Below are positions 1 to 9,689 of a stretch of 45,000 nucleotides of DNA, piece by piece. The notes beneath the pieces are model-generated. The model searched no databases. It was not told the DNA's origin and worked only from the letters and a program-made list of their open reading frames with translations. Both the position numbers and the translations under genes were made by a program. Within the stretch, counting starts at the first letter, position 1, and the number at the start of each line of letters is the position of its first letter. This DNA comes from Glandiceps talaboti (Eukaryota; Hemichordata; Enteropneusta; Spengelidae): contig NC_135557.1 in the NCBI RefSeq assembly GCF_964340395.1, positions 10,717,960 to 10,762,959 on the forward strand. The letters run 5' to 3'.

Positions 1-302
1 ATGTTCGTATTACCGAAAATCACTAATTATGCACTTTCCTCATTATAATTAAAAGCTTTAAATTATAAATTTGTTTTCTCATGACTTATGTATGTGATAC
101 ATTATGTGATGGAATTTAGAGATTGCATTCCAAAGATAAGTTTAATTACTGAAGATCATTAGTTGTTCAAATTGCCCATTAGAAGTAAAGGCCATGTCAC
201 CTAACTTAATTGGATATGTGTATATTGTTATCATGTATATACATCCCAAATTATATAACATTTAAAGTTTGCATTCTTAAGATAGAGAATCCCAAAATCA
301 TT
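1..302. repeat. Degenerate ~140-bp satellite, left of element A
   Basis: No gene here. A motif of the form GAAAATCATTAATTAT recurs near 15, 160 and 294, followed by loosely matching text (a CCCATTRAAA block, then CAAATTATATAACATTTAAAGTTTGCAT). The same unit resumes at 7331, so the array was interrupted by element A. Period and copy number are estimates by eye. Confidence 0.6.
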
Positions 303-308
303 AATTAT
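303..308. repeat. Target-site duplication of element A (left)
   Basis: AATTAT lies immediately before the AGTAGTATAC terminus and is repeated exactly after the other terminus. A 6-bp duplication is the hallmark of Polinton/Maverick integration by its retroviral-type integrase. Confidence 0.9.
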
Positions 309-467
309 AGTAGTATACAAAAAGACAAAGCCAGCGCAGTCCCTTTTTAATCTATTATACAGCCAAATAAAGTCTCGTTCTTATATTAATAAATTTATTT
401 TATCAATGTTATCAATGTCAGGTTATTCAATTAAACAGATAATAATAGAATATGTATATACATACAA
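309..467 (+). repeat. Left terminal inverted repeat of element A
   Basis: Read inward, the first ~80 bp match the reverse complement of 7250-7330 with few differences, including the block AGACAAAGCCAGCGCAGTCC. The match resumes at about 428-467 (AATTAAACAGATAATAATA and TATGTATATACATACAA). The left copy therefore lacks about 100 bp present in the right copy. Confidence 0.88.
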
Positions 468-482
468 AGACCATTAATCGAA

Positions 483-800
483 ATGTCAAACTATTGTTCT
501 GGATTTCGGATTTGTCTTATACGAGAGAATTGTCTCACTTGCGGTAGGTCGGCACCAGAATTCAAATGTGTCAAGTGTAATAAACGCTTTCGGCATAAAC
601 ATAATTTTTTAAAACATTTAAATATAAAACATTCCTGCGAGAATAGAAAACGTGAATATCCTAATGAATGTTTAACATGCAGACGTGTTTTTCCTGAGTT
701 TATTTGCGGTAAATGTGGATTTGCGTATAAATATAAATGTCATTTTAAGATACATTTAAAGAGAAGTACACCTTGCATTAAACAACTTAAGAGAGATTAA
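483..800 (+). CDS. Small zinc-finger protein at the left end of element A
   Basis: An intact 105-residue frame with an ATG start, just inside the left terminal repeat. It contains two similar units. Each has a CLTC pair, then a PEF tripeptide, a second Cys pair (CVKC at about 30-33, CGKC at about 75-78) and a basic stretch ending in His residues (HNFLKHLNIKH; CHFKIHL). This is a duplicated zinc-binding module, probably nucleic-acid binding. I cannot match it to a named family. It is one of the few frames in element A without a visible lesion. Polintons often carry short zinc-finger genes of unknown role near their ends. Confidence 0.65.
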   Translation: MSNYCSGFRICLIRENCLTCGRSAPEFKCVKCNKRFRHKHNFLKHLNIKHSCENRKREYPNECLTCRRVFPEFICGKCGFAYKYKCHFKIHLKRSTPCIKQLKRD

Positions 801-955
801 GTAGTTATTCTTCCTTATATATACATACCAAAAAATAAAAGTTGTAAGTTTAACAAGTTTTCAATGTTTATATAAGATATATAAGACTTACAAGTTAAGA
901 AGAAAAAAGCAATTGAACTAATAAATTTATATATGAATATTAAAATCTTTTGATT

Positions 956-967
956 ATATACAATATG
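956..967 (+). promoter_or_regulatory. TATACAAT start context of the polymerase gene
   Basis: TATACAAT abuts the ATG at 965. Similar contexts precede the ATGs at 5398, 5739 (TATACATA), 6270, 11570 (minus) and 14188. This favours 965 as the start over the in-frame TTG at 950. It may be a promoter or initiator element of the transposon genes. Confidence 0.45.
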
Positions 968-3463
968 ACAAAGATTTTGAACCCACACACTAAGCGAATG
1001 ATAACAGTTGGCGGACGTGCATACAATAAGCTTATACAGAATGGTAATCTACAACATTTACCTAGGGTTTATATGATAAAGATTTTGAACCCACTCACTA
1101 AGCGAATGATAATGGTCGGTGGACGCGTATATAATAAACTTATACGGAATGGCAATCTACAACCGTTGCCTGAGAATATCTTAGATTGGTCGATACCTAG
1201 TGGTCTCCCACGGCCATTAATGAAACAATATATCATTAATCCTATTACCAAACACATGATTAAAATAGGAAATGATACGTATCAAACTTTTATTAATAAA
1301 GGCTATCGTCACGTTGGTGGTGTTTTAATACCACCTAAATACCGTGAACTCGAGAGAGCTTTTAGAGGCTACGTTAAGTCATATGAAATTGATATTACTG
1401 CGAATGAACCTCATACACAATTAATTGAAAATAAATATTTAATAAAAGAACTTTTAAAACAAAATTTAGAAGATCAAGGTGGAATAAAAGCAATATTAAC
1501 CTTGAATATAAAATTTGTTAAATACAACTTAAACGGTAACGTAAGTAACGTAAACAATATGGATACAGAGATAAATGAAATAACAAATAATGGTTATTTT
1601 AATAGTAGTCCATTAGTAATTACAAATACTGATCAAATAGATGAACAAATGAGCGTAAGTTTCGAAAGAATTCTTGAACACATCGCTAAATGGCTACGTG
1701 AAGGTTCTGGTTGGCAAATATAAACACTTCTTAATTTTTATGTAAATATTGTAAGATACGAACCTTTACAAGGTAACTCGTATATAAAATTGCCGAAAGA
1801 ACTACAAAACGCAATGAAGGGCCTCATTAACATACAAAATAATGACGATGAGTGCTTTAAATGGTGACATTTAGCGTATAAGTTTCCAGTTGAAAAGGAT
1901 AAATATAGGCCATCTAAATACAAACAACATATTAAAGATTTAGATTATAGAGGAATCACATTTCCAGTAACCATAAAACAAATTCCTAAAATCGAAAACC
2001 AAAATAATATATCTATTTCCGTATTTGGTTATAATCATAATAAACAAGCATATCCAATTTACGTTAGTAAACAAACTAGTGAAGATCATCTTGATTTACT
2101 ACTAATAACTCGTGGTGATAACCAAAAACATTACGTTTGCATCAAAGACTTTAATCGATTCATGCATGGTATAACAAAACATGATGGAATAAAACATTTC
2201 TGTAGATATTGTTTACAGCATTTTTCAACCGTAGAGATTTTAAATAAACATAGTCCCATTTGTTTTGAAATAAACAAGATGCAGGCTATACGGTTACCAA
2301 CCGAAGAAAATAAATGGTTATCATTTAAAAATTACCCTAAACAATTAAATACACCATTTGTTATTTACGCAGATTTTGAATCTATAACCGAAAAAGTGAA
2401 TACTATTAGCAATAATACGGTATTTACGCAACATTACCAAAAGCATGAAGTATGTAGTTTCGGTTATAAACTAGTCTGTTGTTACGATGACACATTTAGT
2501 AAAAAAAGTGTTATTTACAGAGGTCCAGAGGCATCCAAGAAATTCATGGAAATGATGTTATCGGAAGTTGATTATTGTAAGGATATTAAACAACGACATT
2601 TTAACAAGCCTCTGTGTATGAGTACAAATGATGAAAACTGTTTCCAAAAAGCGACACAATGTCATATTTGTGAAACACTATACGAGAAAACTGATAAACG
2701 AGTCTGTGACCATTGTCATATTACTGGTAAATATCGTGGTTCAGCGCATGAATCTTGTAATATCAATTTCCAAGTAACGAAGAAAATACCCGTTATATTC
2801 CACAATTTAAAAGGATATGACAGTCATTTCATCGTACAAACCCTTGAAAATTTTAATGAAAAGATTAGTATTATCCCACATTCTATGGAAAAGTTTATGG
2901 CTATAATGGTTGGTACTAATTTAGTCTTCATAGATAGTTTAAATTTCTTGAATGCTTCATTAGAAAAACTCGTTAATAACACGAGTGATTTTAAATACAC
3001 AGAACAGGAATTCCCTAATAGTTTAAAATTATTAACGAGAAAGGGTGTATATCCTTACGATTATATGGATTCCACCAAAAAATTCAATGATATTAATCTT
3101 CCACTAAAGGAAACATTTTATTCTATTCTAAATGAGACTGGTATTACCGATGAAGATTATGAGCATGCGCAAGATATATGGAAGCATTTTAATATGCAAA
3201 CCATGGGTGATTACCATGATCTGTACCTTAAAATTGATGTACTTTTATTAACTGATGTATTAGAAAATTTCCGAAAAACATGCAATCTATACTATAACCT
3301 CGACCCTTGTCATTACTTCAGCACTCCAGGATTATCTTGGGATGCCTGCTTAAAAATGACTAAAATTAATCTCGAATTATTAACGGATATAGATATGCAT
3401 CTTTTTATAGAAAAGGGTCTTCGTGGAGGTATTTCATATATATCCGCTGGCCATGCAAAGACG
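965..3463 (+). pseudogene. polB: Protein-primed DNA polymerase B, N-terminal and exonuclease part only
   Basis: In a full element this enzyme replicates linear DNA from a terminal protein. The frame starts with NP-x-TKRMI-x-GG repeats (near 974, 1085 and 1240) resembling the viral 2-cysteine adaptor motif but without its cysteines. A conserved N-terminal domain follows, then a C2H2-like motif (CRYC near 2201), and the exonuclease. Numbered from the ATG at 2162, ExoI is YADFES (D71, E73), ExoII is HNLKGYDSHF (214-223) and ExoIII is YLKID (355-359). A Cys/His-rich insert (CHIC 167-170, CDHCH 182-186) lies between ExoI and ExoII. Two in-frame stops break it: TAA at 1721-1723 and TGA at 1865-1867. 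The reading frame is otherwise the same throughout. After the RGGISYIS block the sequence changes to packaging ATPase, so palm, fingers and the catalytic polymerase motifs are absent. The family call is firm. Confidence 0.9.
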
Positions 3464-3973
3464 TATTATAAAAACGTATTCGATTATATAATCATAATCT
3501 GTCCGACGTTCATAAACAATAAAGCTTACGATAAAAAATGTATTTATAAAGACTCAGACATTATTATAATGATTCCCAACATAGAAAAAATAAATGAAAA
3601 TATTGAACTCGTGTATGAGTGTTATAAAAATACAAAAAGTCTAATCATACTAGATGACTGCGCTTTCACGAAGGATGTCAAATCTCGTGTCAATATTTTA
3701 ACTAAGTTAGCATTTTCAGCTCGTCATGATAATATTAGCGTATGGGTACTTACGCAACAATTTACGAGTATCGCTAAGACATTTCGAGAAAACATCGGTA
3801 TGCTTGTTCTGTATTACACACCGAGTAAAAATGATGTTAAAGAAATAATTGAAAACTATGGGATGGAATTAAATAAGGAAGAAATTAGTGAATATATAAA
3901 ACAATTAAAATATACTCCTTATAGTAAATTAGTATTTCGTTTAAGACAACCGTATAGTATAGATCTGGTATAA
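3464..3973 (+). pseudogene. Packaging ATPase (A32/FtsK-HerA type), C-terminal half, fused to polB
   Basis: In a full element this ATPase pumps DNA into the capsid. This is the last ~170 codons of the 603-codon open frame 2162-3973. It runs FDYIIIICPTF, then Walker B LIILDDCA (494-501 of that frame), then VWVLTQQ (the sensor-type Gln motif), then YYTPSK and a C-terminal LVFRLRQPY, all in family order. The N-terminal half with the Walker A P-loop is missing, so it cannot bind ATP normally. The join to polB lies at about 3452-3472 and keeps the frame. The most economical explanation is a deletion removing the polymerase domain, the DNA between the two genes and the ATPase start. Confidence 0.88.
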
Positions 3974-4089
3974 ATCTGGTATAATGTTAATCAATGATGT
4001 TACCAATATTTTGTGGCTATTTATTCAGTTAGGTATCATATACTATTTTTTAAAAATAAAATATTTAATACATATATATATATAAAAAA

Positions 4090-4775
4090 ATGGAACAGTC
4101 ATTGGCAAAAATTTTACAGCCAGTTGAACCAATACCAACAACAGTGACATCGGAACAAATGACAACAACAGCCCTAGCGGTGTCCCCAATAGTTAAGTAC
4201 AGAGAAAAATTACTTTGTATCATTGTTGCTGGACAATCAAAAGCTTTCTTAGGAAAAATTTCACTCTCGAATATATTGAAAAAGCAAGCGATAAAGAAAT
4301 TGAAAAATATTATAAGATATATGAAAGCACTTACAGTTCTCTCGTCAGTGACAGCATTGTAAATGGAGTTTTATTTGGGATTAGTAAATTAATAGGACTT
4401 GTGCTTCCAGTACATGATGTGAATAAATTAAGTGACGACTTGAAAAACTATTTTCTCGTTACAAATCAATTCAAACAACTTACTGGAAAGTTAGCATATA
4501 ATTATGGTCCTCTTTTGGCATTGACAAGTGGTGGTGTCACTATTTTAAATAATATTAACTTTGCAACACACAATGTTAACACTGTTAACACTTGTCTCCA
4601 CAAGAAAAGTGACTTGACTGAAAAGAATAGTCAAATTGAAAAAAATGACTCGAATGACTTTAATAACTTGAGTCAACTTGATCAAGAACTTGTTAAAGAA
4701 CTTGCTATAGAACTTGATCAAGAACATGAACAAGAACTTGATCAAGATATTGAAAACAACTTGAAATTAACTTGA
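4090..4775 (+). pseudogene. Polinton small membrane-associated protein, one frameshift
   Basis: The first frame (4090-4262) and the second (to 4775) together give one protein of about 228 codons. The switch is at the A5 run 4254-4258, where one base appears missing. Visible features are a Thr-rich N-terminus, an AGQSKAFLGK block, a charged helix (EKASDKEIEKYYKIYES), and a moderately hydrophobic middle (VNGVLFGISKLIGLVLP). The C-terminus is a low-complexity tail of repeated DQEL/ELDQ units. I associate this gene with Polinton/adintovirus genomes, but its function is not known to me; a minor virion protein is a guess. The start is preceded by TATATATATA. The tail is homologous to DNA in the core of element B. 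Confidence 0.6.
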
Positions 4776-4868
4776 TTAAAAATAAAATAATTAAAAAAAT
4801 AAATATATTTTAAATATTTTGTATTATATAGTTATTATATAGTTATTATATATATATTAGTGTAAAAA

Positions 4869-5321
4869 ATGAGTGATACAGAAAGTGTAACACAACCCAA
4901 AGTAGAAACTCAAGTAAAAACTCAAGTAGAAACTGTTACTACAAACAGTAAAACTAAAAATCCAGGTCGAGTTGAATGGGGAAAAAAATTAGCAGTAATT
5001 TCAGCTGAAGCAAAAAAACGAAAAAAATTAAAAATGAAAGACATGTTAGTCGATAATAACGTTAAATCAATGGGAGCAACTAAGACAACTGAAAGCAATG
5101 AAAGCAAGCAATTTAATAATACTATGGTTTTATTAACTCTTGGTTCATTAGTAATTGGGGCAGCTGGTTTATATTATAAAAGACAATGGTTTTTACAATC
5201 AAGTGATATTGTAAGCACCAAGTCGTCACCAGAGTCTAAACAATTAACGACATTAGAACCAGTTAAAAATAAAGCCCCGCAAGCCCTGCAAGCTTCGCAA
5301 GCTCTACTTGAAATGGAATAA
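4869..5321 (+). CDS. Polinton small basic protein with one membrane segment
   Basis: An intact 150-codon frame. It opens with a Ser/Thr/Val/Gln-rich stretch, then a strongly basic block at about 35-58 (GRVEWGKKLAVISAEAKKRKK), then one clear hydrophobic segment at about 84-100 (MVLLTLGSLVIGAAGLYY), and ends in a polar tail. A basic region next to a single membrane span would suit a minor virion or DNA-associated protein, but no function is established. It follows the previous gene after 93 bp of AT-rich spacer with a TATATATATA run. A start-proximal fragment of the same gene lies on the minus strand in element B near 13374. Confidence 0.65.
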   Translation: MSDTESVTQPKVETQVKTQVETVTTNSKTKNPGRVEWGKKLAVISAEAKKRKKLKMKDMLVDNNVKSMGATKTTESNESKQFNNTMVLLTLGSLVIGAAGLYYKRQWFLQSSDIVSTKSSPESKQLTTLEPVKNKAPQALQASQALLEME

Positions 5322-5397
5322 TATGAAACATTAATTATTTTTATTTTTTTATTTCATTTTTATTTTTATATATTATATAATATATACACAATATACA

Positions 5398-5640
5398 ATG
5401 ACGGACTATACTAAACTAATCGTGAATGGTCTATATGATGGTGCAGTTTTATCTGCTTTAACAATAACTAATAGTTTTATACTTGACAAGACTATAAAGA
5501 TGGCTCCAGACAGTCCTAAAACAAGTACTTCATTCAAGAAGTTTGCTTCTCTCGCAATAGCTGTGAGTGGAGCAGTATTAGAGAAAGATATGTTGGAACA
5601 AAGAAATATGTTACCAGTTGATCCTTATAAAGGAATGTAA
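5398..5640 (+). CDS. Polinton small hydrophobic protein
   Basis: An intact 80-codon frame with the ATG in the recurring ATATACA start context. Two weakly hydrophobic stretches (LYDGAVLSALTITNSFIL and FASLAIAVSGAVL) flank a polar PDSPKTSTSFKK linker; the C-terminus is LPVDPYKGM. It sits in the compact block of small genes, 76 bp after its neighbour. I do not recognise a characterised family. Confidence 0.6.
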   Translation: MTDYTKLIVNGLYDGAVLSALTITNSFILDKTIKMAPDSPKTSTSFKKFASLAIAVSGAVLEKDMLEQRNMLPVDPYKGM

Positions 5641-5738
5641 TATATTAAAAAAGAATATAAAGGATAATGAAAAAAATATTAAAAGAAATGTAATATATTT
5701 AAAAATAATATATCTTAATAGTATATATACTATACATA

Positions 5739-6202
5739 ATGGGTGCAGCTGTTGCGATGATAGTTGGTGGAGCTATTTTAAATGCAACTGCCTTTGTTGG
5801 AGGTAGTTATGTAGCTAAGGCAGCTTCAGGTGGCGACGATATGAAAGAAGAACATGAAAAAGAATTAAATAGACATGATTTAGCTTTGGAGAATTTCAAT
5901 AAAGATCGAGAAGTATGGTTGGAACATAGGCAGAAAGTATTAGATTTTATAGCGAAACAAAAAAATTAGATGTTCATGCTAGACAAAATCTGGTTCTGAC
6001 TGATCAAAACTTAAATTTATATCTTGAATTTCATCCAGAGAGTACGCAGAGTACACATAGTACACTCACAAGTCTTGACTGTCTTAAAAATGAACCCGAA
6101 TTTAGTGACTATTACCAACCTTCCGATGATATGAAGTTATATCAATACATTTATTTAGCTGGTGGTGGAATATTATTAGTTTATTTAATAAAAAAAATAT
6201 AA
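5739..6202 (+). pseudogene. Polinton membrane/coiled-coil protein, one frameshift
   Basis: The frame begins MGAAVAMIVGGAILNATAF, a Gly/Ala-rich hydrophobic N-terminus. A charged helical region follows (EEHEKELNRHDLALENFNKDREVW). It hits TAG at 5967-5969, just after an A run (5959-5965). A -1 shift at that run opens a further ~77 codons to TAA 6200-6202, ending with a DYYQPSDDMKLYQ block and a second hydrophobic segment (YIYLAGGGILLVYLI). This arrangement is typical of a conserved small protein in Polinton/adintovirus genomes; its role is unknown to me, with virion membrane or internal protein as guesses. The lesion may be true decay or a homopolymer sequencing error. Confidence 0.65.
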
Positions 6203-6269
6203 TATAATATAATACAATATAATAAATTGATAAACTAATAAACTAATAAACTAATAAACTAACTATACA

Positions 6270-6838
6270 ATGGAATGTTAATTATGTAAACGACTTTATT
6301 ATGATTTAACAAACAAAAAAGTAAACGAAAAAAACTGGTATAACATCGTACATTGTAACATATGTAAAAAAATTAATATACTTCGTGATGAGACATCTAT
6401 AGAAGGTTTCACTGTTTTGACTGTTGTAATTCATTAAATAAACCTTTAGATGAATCTTCAGATAAATCTTTAGATGAATCTTTACCCTAAAAACCATATT
6501 AAAAAAAGTTTAAAAAAAATATAAACTAAATTATTATCTTTTAAGAACTGTTACTATAATATTTTTTATCAATTAGTGAAGTTTAAATAGAACCAACACA
6601 ATATCGATCACTCAACTTTAGCGTAATTATAAAAGCAATTATATTATATTTAGGAGAATATCGGGAAGCTGCACTAATACCAGAGTTGAAAATGGAAGCA
6701 TTTTCGCAGAATCAAATTTTAAAACGATTTTGGGATAAATGGAATGCAGAATATCCAGAGATAGTGAGATTTAGTTGGTGGCGTTTACGATGGCGTCAAA
6801 TCTTTTTAAAACTGAAGTTAAATAAATCAAAAATTTAA
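6270..6838 (+). pseudogene. Terminal Cys-rich Polinton gene, copy in element A (broken)
   Basis: Homologous to the genes at 10875-11570 (minus) and 14188-14818. The frame opens MEC and hits TAA at codon 4. The Cys-rich N-terminal region (CKRLYYDL, NIVHCNICKK) is readable. About 35 bp with a later Cys pair are missing near 6390, and the DxSS/DxSL repeat is short (about three units). The C-terminal part (a hydrophobic stretch, then EYREAALIPELKMEAF and SWWRLRWRQIFLKLK) is nearly the same as in the other copies. Cys pairs suggest a zinc-binding protein; the function is unknown. Confidence 0.7.
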
Positions 6839-6948
6839 TATTTAATCAGGTGAGAGAATGAACAATGAATGATCAATAAATAATAAAAAATATGTTTTAA
6901 CTATCTATAGTGACCTACTACGCTGCTATGCTTAATCATTCCTGTGGT

Positions 6949-7007
6949 AGCCTGAGGTGGCAGCTGCGACCTGAGGCGGCAGCTGTGACCTGAGGCGGCA
7001 GTTCAAT
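6949..7007 (+). repeat. Short tandem repeat CCTGAGGCGGCAGCTGTGA
   Basis: Three near-copies of an 18-19 bp unit lie just inside the right terminal repeat. The equivalent place in element B has two copies of a similar unit (near 10786-10823 and 14873-14910), so the copy number varies between elements. Confidence 0.75.
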
Positions 7008-7067
7008 TAGAGAGATACATTTTATAAATGTATGTAATTAGCCGACTCATAACAGCGTGACTGATGA

Positions 7068-7330
7068 TTGTATGTATATACATATATTATTATTATCTGT
7101 TTAATTAAACATCTGTGACCTCACTAAGCGGTTAATTTACTTATAACAGCTACAACAAATTTAGTCATTTTTTAATCATTTTTATGGATAAGATTTATTT
7201 TCCTTTTTAATACGTTATATAGATATAAAAAAAATATATTAATAAATTTATTAATATAAGAACTAGACTTTATTTGGCTATATAATAGATTGAAAAGGGA
7301 CTGCGCTGGCTTTGTCTTTTGTATACTACT
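7068..7330 (-). repeat. Right terminal inverted repeat of element A
   Basis: The reverse complement of the left terminus, with about 100 bp extra in the middle that the left copy lacks. That extra piece includes AAATTTAGTCATTTTTTAAT and matches the subterminal DNA of element B. Confidence 0.88.
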
Positions 7331-7760
7331 AATTATGTAAACTACCCATTGAAACTAAGAAAAATCATAAGTCTTTATCGGATAACTGTGCTTTGTTGTG
7401 GTTGATGTATGTGTCAAATTGTGTGAAATTTGAAGTGTGCATAAGATTGTCTGAATTACTAAAAATCTATTAATTATTAAAAGTTTTATTAACAACTTCA
7501 TAGGTCAGGTGCTCATCATTATGGTTGATATAGTACCAAATGCTGTACAATTTGAAGTTTCTATTATCAAAATATAGCATGCTTATCGAAAATCATTTAA
7601 TTATGTAAATCAACCATTAAAGTTGTAATCTAATAGAATGAACTTTGTTGTACATATGCACTTTGTTATGGTTAACATACACATCAAATTATATAGAATT
7701 TAAGTATTTCAAAAATATAGCTTAACTATTAGAACCCACTAATTAAGGCTAATTAATGAT
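7331..7760. repeat. Degenerate satellite, right of element A, starting with the AATTAT duplication
   Basis: Positions 7331-7336 repeat the left AATTAT. Units then recur with AATTATGTAAACTACCCATTG at 7331 and related blocks near 7465, 7590 and 7735. Between them come CTTTGTTGTGGTTGATGTATG and GAATTTGAAGTTT-like blocks. The following DNA to about 7960 ends in an AGACAGAC-rich stretch and TAAGCTCCCCTTATGGGTGG. No coding capacity is seen. Confidence 0.6.
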
Positions 7761-8152
7761 CAGTGCCTGTTTAACAAAATCCAATTAATTTTTGTCATCA
7801 CCATAAACATGTATAGCAAATGTCATAAAATCGTAGATTAATTTTCAGATATCGTATTCACAGACAAATAGACAGTAAGACAGACTAAAAAACAAACACA
7901 GACACTCAGACGGACATAAGTATCACATAAGCTCCCCTTATGGGTGGTAAATACAGATTTCTTTGTGAAAATATCACACATAATAACTGATTATAGTTAA
8001 ATCAGGTATCACTGAATGTATGCTAAATCCTAACTGGCAGTAACTTGAGTAATTTTCTGACGTGACAACTGAAGAAATATCTATAGCACGTTCTTTTATT
8101 GTATATCTTTATTTTGAGCATACTGTTATCACTCACACATAAAAGCCTGTTA

Positions 8153-8225
8153 GTATCATCTACAAAAGCAAAAAAGAAATCTCGTGCACACGAAATATTA
8201 TCTTGTTATAATCTTAACAAAAAAT

Positions 8226-8259
<34 letters not shown>

Positions 8260-8663
8260 TGTATGTATGTATGTACGTACGTACGTATGTATGTATGTAT
8301 GTATGTATGTATGTATGTATGTATGTATGTATGTATGTTTGTATGTATGTATGTATGTATGTATGTATGTATGTATGTATGTATGTATGTATGTATGTAT
8401 GTATGTATGTATGTATGTATGTATGTATGTGCGTGCGTGCGTGCGTGCGTATGTATGTATGTATGTATGTATGTATGCATGTGCGTGCGTACGTGCGTGC
8501 GTGCGTGCGTGCGTGCGTGCATGCATGCATGCATGCATGCATGCATGTATGTATGTATGTATGTATGTATGTATGTATGTATGTATGTATGTATGTATGT
8601 ATGTGTGTATGTATGTATGTATATATGTATGTATGTATGTATATGTGTGTGTATGTATGTATG

Positions 8664-8723
<60 letters not shown>

Positions 8724-8851
8724 GTTTCTCCTGATAATGAGATATTATCTTGTACACAAGAGATATTTTAAAAAAAAGTATATATATATTTCATGCACAC
8801 AAGATAATATCGTTCGCACGATATATTTTTTTTTGCTTTTGTAGATGGCAC
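8153..8851. mobile_element. Probable TIR (MITE-like) element containing a tetranucleotide array
   Basis: The left end GTATCATCTACAAAAGCAAAA and the reverse complement of the right end GTGCCATCTACAAAAGCAAAA match over about 25 bp. The similarity continues inward (CTCGTGCACACGAAATATTATCTTGT against its counterpart at 8790-8820). TA flanks both ends (8151-8152 and 8852-8853), as in Tc1/mariner-type elements, though TA is weak evidence in AT-rich DNA. There are no genes. Confidence 0.6.
8231..8720 (+). repeat. (ATGT)n microsatellite with ACGT, GCGT and GCAT blocks
   Basis: About 490 bp of a tetranucleotide with variant blocks (ACGT near 8274, GCGT near 8430 and 8483-8518, GCAT near 8518-8546). 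It stays open in several frames on both strands only because the 4-bp period gives a repeating 4-codon pattern (Tyr-Val-Cys-Met). It is not coding. Confidence 0.97.
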
Positions 8852-9689
8852 TATCTGTCATATTCATGGGCTGAGGAAATGATTTGTTTCAGTTTCACTT
8901 GTTTATGAAATCAGTTTTAGTTGTATTAGAAGTAGTTATAAAATGTGAATAATTATTTAATAACCCAAAAGCAAACAAAGCAGTAGTTGAAGAATAAAAT
9001 GTTACTTAGTACACACTAGGTGATTACGATTAGGTATGTAAAGTTAGAATCTGTGATTATATTGTGGTCACTCTCACGCTTTGAATTTGCTTGGCATTTT
9101 TAAGATTATGATATGTGAAAATATGCATGTCAGAAGGAAATATTATATTCGAATATTTCAACAATGCATGGTCATTAAGTAAGTTAAAAACATGCATGAA
9201 CGACATATTCCATGATATCTCTAACCTTCAAAATCCAGGCACACACCACTACATGTATATACCAATTGATTAACAAGCACCCAAAATAAAACTTTAACTG
9301 GAAAAATGTAGTATTTTCGCATGTTGTACCTGGAAAGATATAATTAAAACAAATCAAATGTTGCACAGTTCAGTACAAACAATTACTACAACTTCCAGAC
9401 TAGGTAGTTTTTACTTTCACAACTTCACAGTATCTCGTCTATACTATTACGCTATGCCATTTGACAAATCTACAGCAATATGTCATTTTTGTTTTTAAGG
9501 AGATTGCGAAATTTAGCTTGGATTAACATGGTTCATATTTAGGATATACAGCCTTAAGGTAGATTAAGCACGTTTATTTTTAGTAATAACATCATATACA
9601 TTATCGAGTTTTACACCTGTCCAAAATCGGGATATTTCAGAAATGGCATAGTATTGTATTTAAATGTGGGTAAATATTTGCTGATTTCA

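Larger units (their letters stand above)
309..7330 (+). mobile_element. Element A: internally deleted Polinton/Maverick (adintovirus-like)
   Basis: This is a 7022-bp unit bounded by inverted repeats that start AGTAGTATAC and flanked by the 6-bp duplication AATTAT. Gene content is Polinton-type: a protein-primed polymerase B fragment, an A32/FtsK-like packaging ATPase fragment, and several short proteins each with one hydrophobic stretch. All recognisable genes run on the plus strand. Complete Polintons are about 15-20 kb and add integrase, major and minor capsid proteins and adenain-type protease. None of these is visible, so this is a deletion derivative that would depend on a complete relative. 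Several genes carry stops or frameshifts, so the copy is decaying. Confidence 0.93.

Noticed and set aside
7861-7930. CAGACA-rich stretch considered as a CRISPR-like or regulatory array
   Set aside because: Irregular spacing without conserved repeats; it looks like degenerate simple sequence at the edge of the satellite.
8099-8844. Long open frames of repeating Tyr-Val-Cys-Met or His-Thr-Tyr-Ile
   Set aside because: Produced by the 4-bp microsatellite, which is open in several frames and on both strands.
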